Positions 34,240 through 44,700 of a stretch of 60,000 nt of DNA are shown one piece after another. Positions within the stretch are counted from its first letter, which is position 1. Each line of letters starts with the position of its first letter. Source of the stretch: Owenia fusiformis (lineage: Eukaryota; Annelida; Polychaeta; Sabellida; Oweniidae); the NCBI GenBank assembly GCA_903813345.2, contig CAIIXF020000009.1, forward strand, positions 34,839,759 to 34,899,758, in the 5' to 3' direction. Under the pieces are notes generated by a model. The model was not told the DNA's origin. It worked only from the letters and a program-made list of their open reading frames with translations, and ran no database searches. The position numbers and the translations under genes were made by a program.

Positions 34240-35975
34240 GGCCCGTAAGACACTTTTCTCCAAGGGGGGTGCGGTTTTAGCTTACTAAAGAGAATATAAA
34301 ATTGTCATTTTTTTTGCCGCGTAAATCAAATCGCGGAACACAGAGGGGGGGGGGGGGGGTCAGTTACTCCCTATATTGGTTTGGAATTAACAAATGCATG
34401 CAACTTCCAAACGTTCCAATTGTTTTGTGGTCCACTCCCCCTAGAAAATTTTACAGTTTTGAGATGCTATTTGGTGCTTTCTGGGCACTTTCAAAGTGTA
34501 AGTTTCTAAGTACGCCACCACCACGGGAATAAGATTTGAGTGAATAAAAAACCGAGCATTCAGGGGGGTCTGGGGGTTCTCCCCCAGGAAAATTTTGAAA
34601 TTTGGTTGTATTTGGAGCGAATTTGCAACCATCTGGTACGCCTGTGCGGAAAATGTGAATTTTTTCAAATTCTTTTGGGGGTGTCAAAGAGGATGAGAGG
34701 GTGAAGTGGGGTGGGGTGCCAGTAGGGGAGCAAGGGGTTGTCCCCAAGAAACATTGACCATATCAAGGTGCTATTTGATGATGTCTGGGCACTTAAAAAT
34801 GTCTGAGACAATACATGAAATTCAAAATATTTTCTTTTGTTTTGTGGGGGATGTGAGGGTTGGCTAACTCTCCTAGAAAATTTTACAATTTAAAGATGAT
34901 ATTTGGTGCTTCTGAGCACTTTTAAAGTGTATTAGTCAATAAAAACATTGAAAAACAATCACAATTTTTTTCAAATTTTGGGGGTGTCAAAGGGGGGGAG
35001 GGGTGCCAGAGGGGGAGGTGGGGCTGGGGTGCCAGAGGGGGAGCAATATTTGTCCCCCATTTCAAAATTTACAATATCAAGGTGCTATTCGATGAAGTTT
35101 GAGCACTTTAAAAGTGTCTGTGTCTAAAAGTGCCTATTTCCCAAGAAAAGTTTACAATTTTAAGATGCTATTTGGTGCTTTCTGGGCACTTTCCAAGGGT
35201 GTGAGTCAATAAAAAAATTTGAAAAATCTCAATTCTTTTTTTTTGGGGGGGGGGGGGTGTTAAGGGAGGGGGGCTGCCAGAGGGGGAGGGGGAGTGGGGA
35301 TGCCAGAGGGCGAGTAAGTGTTAGTCTTCCAGAATCATTAACTTTATCAAGGAACTATTTGATGATGTCTGGGCAATTTAAAAGTGTCTGAGACAATACA
35401 TAAAACAAATTCAGAATTTTTCCATTGTTTTGTTTGGGGTGTGAGGGGTGGCCCACTCCCCCTAGAAAATGTTACAATTTTACGACGCTATTTGGTGCTC
35501 TCTGGGCACTTTCAAAGTGTATGAGTCAATTAAAGAATTTGAGAAAATCACATTTTTTTTTTTTTGGGGGGGTGGGGGTCAAGGGGGGGGGGGGCGCCAG
35601 AGGGGGGGGGGGGGGGTTATGCAAGTGCAAGATGAAAGAGGGGGAGTAAGTCCCCCAGAAACACTAACTATATCAAGGAGCTATTTGATGATATCTGGGC
35701 ACTTTAAAAGTGTCTGAGACAAAACTCTAAAATAAATTTAGAACTTTTCCATTGTTTTGTGGGGGGTGTGAGGGGTGGCCAATACCCCTAGAAAATTTTA
35801 CAATTTTAAGATGCTATTTGGTGCTTTCTGGGTACTTTCAAAGTGTATGAGTCAATGAAAAAAAATTACAAAAAAAAAAATTTTCAAAAAAAAAATTTTT
35901 TCAAATTTTTTTTTTCAAATTTATTTTGGGGGGTGACAAAGGGGGGTGCGGTCGCACCCATCGCACCCCCCCATC
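34240..35975. repeat. G-rich tandem repeat, about 270-430-bp spacing, five copies
   Basis: The phrase GATGCTATTTGGTGCTTTCT with GGGCACTTTCAAAGTGT recurs at about 34462, 34896, 35162, 35480 and 35810. A second phrase, ATCAAGG.GCTATTTGATGA, alternates with it. Long G tracts (up to about 14) end many units. Borders: GGCCCGTAAGACAC at the left, GGGGGGTGCGGTCGCACCC at the right. ORFs here come from the repeat and are not genes. Confidence 0.8.
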
Positions 35976-36160
35976 TGACGATCCTGTTAAGTCTGCAAAT
36001 TATATAGACGATCTGTCACAAATCATTTTAGAATTGTCTAATTTAAAAAAATAGGTCAAAGTATCCAATATCAATTAAAAAGTCATACTGGTTGAATGAC
36101 AGGTCTGAAATATAAATCTCAATGGCTTTTTATTCTACCACTCTTTAATTTATTAAATTA

Positions 36161-36897
36161 ATGGAATTACACCTACGATGTAAAAGCGCTTTTTAAAATC
36201 CTATCGGGTTTCGGACCCGCCTTTAGAGTCAGGTGTAATCACGATCGCGGATTTAGAAAAGCGCTTTTGTAATCCTCCCAGACCCCTAGTCATTAAAAAC
36301 CGCTTTCACACCCAAAGGCGGTTTAACGTGTAGGTGTAATACCGATTGGTTTTCAAAGCGCTTTAACTCGATTTTACACTGAACGAAAACTATATTTGCG
36401 CATGAGCATCAAGCATGTTATTGATTTCCGGTGTGGAGGAAACTTTAAAAAACAAAATTCAAATATTGTGCAAAACTCAATCAAATCACCAAAATGTCGA
36501 AACAAAGTAGAATTTATTGGGAACACGTCAATACTGAGCGTATGCTTTCGATTTGGGCTGACAAAAAGATCCAGGCCATGATGAACGGCACGTTAAAAAA
36601 TGCGATTGCGTATGACCTGATCTCGCAGTATCGGATCATTTTGAATCTCCAGAGATGGCGCTACGGTTGAAAGTGTATATCTAAATAGCAGATTTTGATG
36701 CTAATGCGATGGTTGATGGCAAATTTTTGTCTTAAATCAGTCTAAAAGCGCTTTAGAAAAATCAAGTGTAATCACGAAAAGTTGTCTTCAAGGCGCTTTT
36801 AAAATTCTGGTGTAATCAGGATTGCGGTTTTCTAGCCTACGTTACCCAAAACGCCTTGAAAACGCCTTCAGCCATGAAATAGGTGTAATTCCACTAA
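36161..36897. mobile_element. TIR element carrying a Myb/SANT-like ORF
   Basis: The ends GGAATTACACCTA (36164) and TAGGTGTAATTCC (to 36894) are inverted copies. Internal phrases GGTGTAATCACGATCGCGG, AAGTGTAATCACGA and GGTGTAATCAGGATTGCGG repeat the terminal theme several times. A 58-codon ORF lies inside (36494-36670). A PIF/Harbinger relation is possible because those elements carry a Myb/SANT protein, but no clear TWA duplication is seen. Confidence 0.65.
36494..36670 (+). CDS. Short Myb/SANT-like DNA-binding ORF inside a TIR element
   Basis: ATG at 36494, TGA at 36668-36670, 58 residues: starts MSKQSRIYWEHVNTERMLSI, continues WADKKIQAMMNGTLKNAIAY. The pattern W..x(8-10)LLxIWxDxKIQ..L.GT.RN resembles the first two helices of the Myb/SANT-like domain found in Harbinger transposons and in many invertebrate repeat genes. 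It stops before a full third helix, so it is truncated or spliced. Too short for ordinary ORF tracks. Function is inferred from the motif only. Confidence 0.5.
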   Translation: MSKQSRIYWEHVNTERMLSIWADKKIQAMMNGTLKNAIAYDLISQYRIILNLQRWRYG

Positions 36898-37389
36898 TTA
36901 TAATTTTTAAAAACTTTCAAATATCCCGCCAAAAAGTTGTCTTCACAAAGTGCCACGCCCACTCTCTCAATGTACATAGCCTCGTTTTGGACATACACAA
37001 ATGGTCGTGATTCAGAAAAGTTCGTGACAAAATAAGTTGAACTAAAATTTAGTACTACCAATCGCTGATGCTCTGTAATCGTTTAGTTTAATAACCTCAC
37101 ACAAAGGCAACAGTATCATGGTGAGTTATACTTTGTTTAAAACAAATCGAACGCAAGGTTCCTTCACAAATGCTGAAGAAATTTTACAAAATATTTCATT
37201 TTCAGAATCAGATTTTCTCATTTTTCTTGCTCAGGACTTTAGCATTAGCATCAACTTATGGTATTATAGTAAGTATACATGCACAGACACGGGAACAAGA
37301 GTTCATCCCCCTCCCACTCACTATGTATTAGGTAGAAAGCTATACAGTGACTGGGGGGGATTTAAATCTTCCTTGGCCTGTGTATACAT

Positions 37390-39392
37390 CACGGGATGTC
37401 ATCGCCTGATTTGGTCAATGTTAGGGAGCAGGTCGTTTTTACAATAAATTTCAATATTTTCACACAAAATATTTTTTTACTGAAAAACTGCTCATTCGCA
37501 GAGAAAATGTACTAGCACATGCAATGACAATGTCAATCACGCTTCTGTACGAAATTCGGCGGAAGTCTTTTATAATCTAATACGAAGTTACTAAAAAAGG
37601 CGCGAACGCCCTACACTCAAAATGATCGTTTTTCCATTATAACTTTTTAACGTAATTTAATGAAGGCTTCTAATTATTATCCAATATAGTCTAAATACCG
37701 ATTAAAATATTTCTTACTTCAAACAGATACGCCGTCTTTTATTCAATTTTTTAAAAAATAATAAAAAATAACTCTTGTCAATGTTAGGGAGCAGTCAATG
37801 TTAGGGAGCAAAATGATTTTATCAGAATATTAAAAATGTAGCAAATGGCCATTTAAAATATGTATGGCATTTATAAACTGAACAATTTTGTTTGTATGAT
37901 TATTTGATACCCTTTGGGGAGGAAAGCGTTAAAATTGTAAGAAAATCATTGAAAAGGTTATTTTGCATTTTTTATTTTCAGCTAAATCCTGTTTACGTTC
38001 GTTTTAGAAATATTTAGATGCGAACCATTCCTTCTTTATTCGTTAACCTCTAACTGTAAATGAATGGATGTATCGTTATATACACTTTTTGATGATGTCA
38101 TCAGTTCACAATCCTAAATTGTGGATGATAAATTATCTGAACTGATATATAGGCTTGAGAAATCTCCGACATCCTTCAGTTCTATGATTTGATATTTTCC
38201 TAGTATTAAAGTAAGAGAGTTAGTCTCGCACTTATCTTTACGACCGGGTATCACCTGATAGCTGGCACAAACGCTATGAAGGGCTCATTGCGCAGTTACA
38301 TGTATGATAGTAGATTTTTACACGTATACTTCAATTTGTCAATACTCAGACAATGCAGTATACAGTATAACCGATCTCTGTTATATGTGTACCACTTGCT
38401 AATGATACTCTAAAGCCCGGTATACACCAATGGGACAAGTTGGGACCTCCATAGACTTAACATGGCGTGGGACCTAGTGGGACCTTTTGGGATTTTGCCC
38501 CATGAAGTCCGTGGGAATCAATGGGACTCCGTCGGATTTTGCCCCAACTTGCATATAATCTTGCCCCATCGAGTCCCATGAGGTCCCACGTTGGACTCGA
38601 TGGGATTCGATGGGGCAGGATGGGGCAAAATCCCACGGAGTCCCATCTTGCCCCATCGAGAATGAACATGTTCATTCTTTCCATGGGGCATCGTGGGATT
38701 TCCGATCAGGTCACATGTTATGTGAAGCCCAACATACACCAATGGGGCAAGGTGGGATTTGATGGGACTCCATGGGGCTCGATGGGGCACGTTGGGACTT
38801 GATGGGGCAAAGTCATCAACCATGGGACTCCGTTGGACTATCGATTTTGTTAAATTTTGTTAAGGCAAGGGGTTTAAAATAATCATTCAAACAATATTGT
38901 TTAGTTTATAAATGCCATACATATTTTAAATGGCCATTTGCTACATTTTTAATATTCTGATAAAATCATTTTGCTCCCTAACATTGACTGCTCCCTAACA
39001 TTGACAAGAGTTATTTTTTATTATTTTTTAAAAAATTGAATAAAAGACGGCGTATCTGTTTGAAGTAAGAAATATTTTAATCGGTATTTAGACTATCTTG
39101 GATAATAATTAGAAGCCTTCGTTAAATTACGTTAAAAAGTTATAATGGAAAAACGATCATTTTGAGTGTAGGGCGTTCGCGCCTTTTTTAGTAACTTCGT
39201 ATTAGATTATAAAAGACTTCCGCCGAATTTCGTACAGAAGCGTGATTGACATTGTCATTGCATGTGCTAGTACATTTTCTCTGCGAATGAGCAGTTTTTC
39301 AGTAAAAAAATATTTTGTGTGAAAATATTGAAATTTATTGTAAAAACGACCTGCTCCCTAACATTGACCAAATCAGGCGATGACATCCCGTG
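37390..39392. mobile_element. 2.0-kb element with about 528-bp terminal inverted repeats
   Basis: Arms 37390-37917 and 38866-39392 are near-perfect inverted copies: over the ~290 bp I compared base by base I saw about two differences. The outer ends are CACGGGATGTCATCGCC and GGCGATGACATCCCGTG, flanked on both sides by TACAT (37385-37389 and 39393-39397), a 5-bp target duplication. The phrase TCAATGTTAGGGAGCA is repeated inside each arm. The 948-bp centre has no transposase. CA..TG ends with a 5-bp duplication would fit several DNA transposon groups; I do not name one. Confidence 0.88.
38414..38830. repeat. G-rich short-phrase repeat inside the 2-kb element
   Basis: Phrases such as GGGACTC, TGGGGCAAG and GATGGGATT recur many times on both strands. 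TACACCAATGGG.CAAG appears at 38423 and 38733, so part is duplicated about 310 bp apart. It causes overlapping spurious ORFs on both strands. Confidence 0.7.
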
Positions 39393-39615
39393 TACATTGG
39401 GGGACAAAAATAAAACTCAATGTTCACAAGTTGTCAAAATGAGCTAATTTCCAAGTTTCGTGTCTCAAACTCTCCCAAGCAGTAGAAAAATAATTCCCGT
39501 TCACTAAAGTAGCACAATAAATGAATCCAAAGCTTCATACCTGCAAATAATGAATAAATCCCTACCAAATCGAATGAATGTTTTCATGAATCGCCATGTT
39601 TGTTATCCAAGGACA

Positions 39616-39727
39616 GTTGACTCCCAGAATGCAACATCAGTTACCGTATTTACTCATGACAGGTTTCTAAATGGCGGAACAGCATTTTGAAAGCTGGCAC
39701 GTGTCATGTTGCATTCTGGGAGCCAAT
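39616..39727. repeat. Short inverted repeat, possible promoter-proximal
   Basis: TTGACTCCCAGAATGCAACAT (39615-39635) pairs with ATGTTGCATTCTGGGAGCCAA (39707-39727) around a 70-bp loop. It lies upstream of the first likely TMC-B exons. A small transposon and a regulatory palindrome are both possible. Confidence 0.55.
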
Positions 39728-39839
39728 CCTTCGTTCCGGCGCAAGCGGGCGACAAAATCACCTCAACATTTGAAGAGTCGGCATAACATGTGAATATCCA
39801 CTTCAACTTTTGAAGTTCTTATTTGTCATTAGGGACACA

Positions 39840-39897
39840 AATTCCACTATATTTGGACTTACTCAGACGGAGAAAATAGAGCACTGAATACACTGAG
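39840..39897 (+). other. Possible TMC-B 5' untranslated exon (donor at 39898)
   Basis: ACACTGAG|GTAAGAA is a good donor with no coding frame of note upstream. It lies just after the less AT-rich stretch at 39600-39800. Assigned only by position and donor strength. Confidence 0.25.
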
Positions 39898-40404
39898 GTA
39901 AGAATTTATTACATGTGCAACAGCATGTAATTTTCATAGCTTTTGCAATTCTTTATGATCCCCACTGTACATGTCAGTGGCGTAGTGTGGATTTTGAGTG
40001 TAAGCGAACAAGCTTCGAGGTGGTGAGGTGTGTGGGGAATTTGTTATTGTGCGATCCCCTTTCCACAAATTATGTGAGCAATATTGCAAGAAGCTTAGTG
40101 TTACAAAAGTGAATAGCAATCAACAATGAAAGGTAAGTCTTGAGAGGTTTGATATGAAAATCTCTAAATATCTCACAAAAAATGAGAATTAGCAAGATTT
40201 TAAGGCGATATAGAAACTCCTTTATTGTCAACAGTATTCTCTTCACGCTTTTATTTAAGTTTCAGAGAAACCTTTGAAGTTGAAGCAAAAGTTGAAAGAA
40301 CTTGTTTACCCTGGATTAACCAATATTAAAAATTATTGGATTGTGTTTCTTTCTCAGGGGGTAGAAACGCGTTCAGTATTTTCGTCTGGTACAAACCGAG
40401 ATAC

Positions 40405-41372
40405 TGGATGCAGACCTCCATTTTTGATCCAGAGAGAGGTAGGTGTGAGTTTACTCGGTAGCCTGTACAGAGTTTCCTTATCTAAAAACAGGGTCATCAT
40501 ATCCCCAGTACATTGAGGAACAAGCAATTCTTATAAAATGACAGTCATTCATCTAGATTTTTTGTAATGTGGGGTTAAGCACAGAAATACTTTGATTTTT
40601 TCCCAGGAAATACACAAATCGAGTCAGATTTCATTTCATTGACAAGATATGCAATTTTCTTGAGTATGGAAAAAGAATACAGCTTCCACCTTCCAGTCGG
40701 CTAATTTTAGCTTTGAAATGATGGAAAATAGAAAAATGATGAAAGGACGATTCTCGGTTTGGAGAAGTCTCATGGGCTAATAATTTTTTTCATGAAAAAT
40801 ATAGAAATATTACCCAAATTAAATTATGAATATTCAAAAGAGGACATTTAAATCTACAAGATGTATAAATAACAAATTGGTCTGAAGCAGGGATAACGCT
40901 CAATTAGACCGATTCAATAAAATACAAGTCTCGATTTGGGGAAAGAAGTTCATCAGTGTACTGCGCTAATATTTTTTTGTGAAAAATCTAGAAATATTAC
41001 CCAAATTAAATTATGACTATTTAAAAGAGGACATTCAAATCTATATTATGTTAAAAAATCAAATTTGTCCGAAGCAGGGATAATGCTCATTTAGATTGAT
41101 GAACTTCGTTCTCCAAACCGAGAATCGTCCTTTGCAGATTTGAGGCTGTATTGTTAGTAAACAGAAAATTGCATATCTTGTTAATGAAATGGTAAATAAA
41201 AAGAAATATAACTCGATTTGTGTATTTCATGAAAAAATGTATAATATTTCTTTGCTTAACCCCACATTACAGAAAAACTAGATGGATAGCTGTCACTTTA
41301 TAAGAATAAAACTGATTAAAATTACACCTACCTCTCTCTTGATCAAAAATGGAGGTCTGCATCCAGTATTTC
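40405..41372. repeat. Foldback element with a MITE at its centre
   Basis: Left arm 40405-40690 and right arm 41145-41372 pair; examples are TGCAGACCTCCATTTTTGAT with ATCAAAAATGGAGGTCTGCA, and TAATGTGGGGTTAAGCA with its complement near 41257. The centre is MITE copy 1 (40742-41133). Confidence 0.85.
40742..41133. mobile_element. MITE AAAGGACGATTCTCGG (copy 1)
   Basis: 392 bp. Ends AAAGGACGATTCTCGGTTTG and CAAACCGAGAATCGTCCTTT. The interior is two tandem units of about 165 bp (both contain ATATTACCCAAATTAAATTA and GAAGCAGGGATAA). It is nearly the same as copy 2 at 42581-42974. Confidence 0.9.
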
Positions 41373-41646
41373 CAGTTGAGAAAATCTTATAATTGATTTA
41401 TGACTCGGATTTTGACTGTCACCAATTGTGGGGGAGGGGCTGCTGAACTGTAAAATTGTCTTACCATCATCATCATTAGATTACATGATACCATATCAGA
41501 GGTTACTTTATAAAATGACCCCAGCAGTCAGGGAAATATGTCTTAGAGGTGACACAAATTTCCCAATTTTGTTTTTCAGGAGACGCATTAAAGACCCAAA
41601 AACACCCAGAAAATATTTGAGATTTTTTTAGTCAGAACTATATATC

Positions 41647-41713
41647 ATGTATCGCCAGGATCAACAAAGCCGCAGCAACCACGGCTATGTGGAGAACATC
41701 CCTATGTCACATG
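41647..41713 (+). CDS. TMC-B exon 1 (proposed initiator)
   Basis: ATG at 41647 encodes [20 protein letters not shown] then SH and one G before GTATGT (phase 1). It joins in frame only to the acceptor at 42281 (TTCAG|AT), not to CATAG at 42215. Another reading enters from an acceptor at about 41630 in a second open frame and joins at 42216 ([10 protein letters not shown]). I prefer the ATG reading because its residue make-up looks like a normal cytosolic N-terminus. Confidence 0.5.
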
Positions 41714-44700
41714 GTATGTTGTTACAATAAAAAATTGTTCGAATAGTTTTGTTGCAATTTAACAAAAATTATCCGTCATTCGAACTGTGATTTCTGATTA
41801 TGTGCTTATAGATGTAGTTGTACAAACACATTGACCAAACCCTGTGTCCAGATATTGACATACTGTATGTATACAGGATTACCATATAACGTGCATACCA
41901 GTATTTGTTTTCATGTCTGAATCAACAAAATAAACCTATACACTATATACAATGTTAAATGTCAAACTGAACTCAAGTCTAACTTATTTTCAGAATTTAA
42001 ATCGATTATAAAAAGTTACCAGCATAATGGTTTCTTATCTATTGTACCAAAGGTTTTCACAACAGTATTCCAAAGTACTACAGTGTATTTACGTAAATAT
42101 GTATATATGTTAAAAATTGTTTTATGATTTGCATGTTATGCTGAAAATTATTTTCAAGATATGAGAAAATCTTACAAACGATAAAACTATTAATTTGTAT
42201 TTAAGTCGACCATAGGTACGTGGATGCCCATCAGGTTGATGTTAATATGTCAACAATGATGCCCACAAGGGACAATTCAGATTTGAGACTGCGTCGTCAA
42301 CATTCCGATGCCCCTAGCTACCATTCCTCTGGAGATGATGCAGATTTTAGGCACAATCAGCCACATACTGGGGGTGGTCTGATAGATGAACTTCCAAGTC
42401 GTCAACTAAGTAAGTTCCACACTCAATAAATGTAGTTTATAAAATTCAATCAATGTAGTGTGCTATAGACTTTATGAAATAACTAGGAGCTATCATTCAT
42501 TCATAAGCTCTTGATCATATTTGAAGATTGTGTTTGTTTCATTATTTAAGTCTGATTTTGTCATAGGAATTTTCAGGTTTAAAGGACGATTCTCGGTTTG
42601 GAGAACAGTCTCCTGGGCTAATAATTTTTTTCATGAAAAATATAGAAATATTACCCAAATTAAATTATGAATATTCAAAAGAAGACATTTAAATCTACAA
42701 GATGTAAAAATAACAACTTGGTCTGAAGCAGGGATAACGCTCAATTAGACCGATTCAATAAAATACAAGTCTCGATTTGAGGAAAGAAGTTCATCAGTGT
42801 GCTGCGCTAATATTTTTTTGCGAAAAATCTAGAAATATTACCCAAATTAAATTATGATTATTCAAAAGAAGACACTCAAATCTATGTTATGTAAAAAAAT
42901 CAAATTTGTCCGAAGCAGGGATAATGCTCATTTAGATTGATGAACTTCGTTCTCCAAACCGAGAATCGTCCTTTAATTTGACATTGATATTTAAGTCGTA
43001 CTCTACATTAATTTTCTAAGAAAGTCCATTGAAAATATACTTTAACAAACCAGGAAGTATGTATGTTGTTGTCAATTCAGATAATCTAAAGTGCTCTTCT
43101 CCGAAATCAACTTACAAAATTTAATCATACATTGTACACTTTTCAATCTTAGGAGATAAGAATTGTCAAGTGGATTTGGTTGTTCTATAATCTTGGTTTT
43201 GAAATACATGTGTATTTTAAAAATATCATAATTCTGATACTCAGTGTAATACTGAAGTTTTTTCAATTTTCTTTAAGCCATTTTGTTGCATGTTAGCAGG
43301 TGTCAGCCCGTCAATGGAGGGTTTGTTAATAGCTTTGAAATCTTGTTGAAGTCTCGTTTTAATGACATGGAGATCTGTATGTTAAACCATTAAAAGATAC
43401 CATTTTCATGACAAATTTGAATTCTTTTTGTAGTATTTTATCAAAACAACTTTGAATTGCACATGGTATTTACCTTTACTCAATTTTCCAGGATTTTCAA
43501 GTTTTCTGCAAAAGGTCGGGCTAATCCCCATTGACAAATCCCAGAATGTCAAAAAATCTTCAAAATTTTGTTTACTCACAATTTTATTATACCATCTAAC
43601 AAAGTTCGGAGGGATATAGGGAACGCCTCCAACCGTCCGTCCATCTGGGCAATAACTAAAATACCGTTGGCCCGATTTTGTTCATATTTTGTACATTTAT
43701 ACCCTATGAGGCTAGAAGTTCTGCTCAAAGGCTGATTTTCAAAATGGCCACTCATTTAAAAATGGTGGCCATTTTAGTGCCGATTTTACAGTAATTAGGT
43801 GCAATATATTAAACTGTAATAGCAATATGTTTTAAATGTAAAAAAATTATACAGGACATTAATAAAACTTGAAATGTAGATATTAAAGAAGCACATGGGA
43901 GCCATCTTGAAAAATGGCGGCCTTTACTCGTTACTTTACGATTTTTACTTTACTCAAAAAGTAGTGGAGCGATTTTGTTCATATTTGGTATGTGAATACT
44001 ATATGTATGGCACACTGTCTAATGACACTTTTGGTAGAAGGCGGCCATTTTGAAAAATGGCCATCATTTTAACATATTTTACTATAACTCTAAAAGTAGT
44101 GGAGCGATTTTGTTCATATTTGGTATGTGAACTTTTGGTACAAGATGGCCATTTTTGCTGTATACTTTGTTTGTAAAAATGCCAGCCATGGCTGTTTGAT
44201 GGGATTTGCTACGCGTTGGCGTTGCTGTTGTCTAGTTAATACTAAATCCAAATCTGCATGTCAACAAGATCATATAGTTACATGCCAATTGAGCTTTCAA
44301 ACGCTTGATAAATCAAGAAATTAAATGGGTGGTAGGTGTTGGGCATATTTCATGGACATTGGAAAGACTATGCCTTCTTTTTTTCATGATATGTTTGTTT
44401 CAGTTAATGCAGTTAACCAAATAGAAGATTCCAAAACATGGAAGAAAAAATCCTCCAAAGCAAAAAAATATGCCACCTTGCATTTAAGACGAGGACAACA
44501 AGCAGTAAACTTTGAGGAGGCAATGATTGAAAACATTGGCAGTGATCCAGAGAATGAAGCTGATGCCGAAATGGTTGAGGCGCAGACCATAGAGGCACTG
44601 AGGGCAATGACAATACCAATTGCGAGAAAACGAGCAATGATGTAAGAGAAAATTTGAAATCGAGGAAAATATTTAGAGAATTGTTTGGTATCCATGAGGC

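Larger units (their letters stand above)
33424..41646. other. Intergenic region rich in mobile elements
   Basis: No host gene that I can support, apart from possible 5' exons of TMC-B near 39898 and 40132. The contents are transposase and repeat remnants listed separately: 33786-34004, 34240-35975, 36161-36897, 37390-39392, 40405-41372. Between 39400 and 39900 the sequence is less AT-rich and could hold the TMC-B promoter (inference). Confidence 0.5.

Noticed and set aside
34302-35717. Gly-rich ORFs in the G-tract repeat
   Set aside because: Translations of poly-G runs in tandem repeats.
38457-38823. Overlapping ORFs on both strands rich in Pro/His/Ser
   Set aside because: They come from short G-rich phrases inside a transposon's centre; all frames are open because of base composition.
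40266-40516. Possible exon after TTTCAG at 40265 (KPLKLKQKLKELVYPGLTNI..)
   Set aside because: It can be joined to ATGAAAG at 40126, but it runs into a foldback arm, has no family motif and no firm onward splice.
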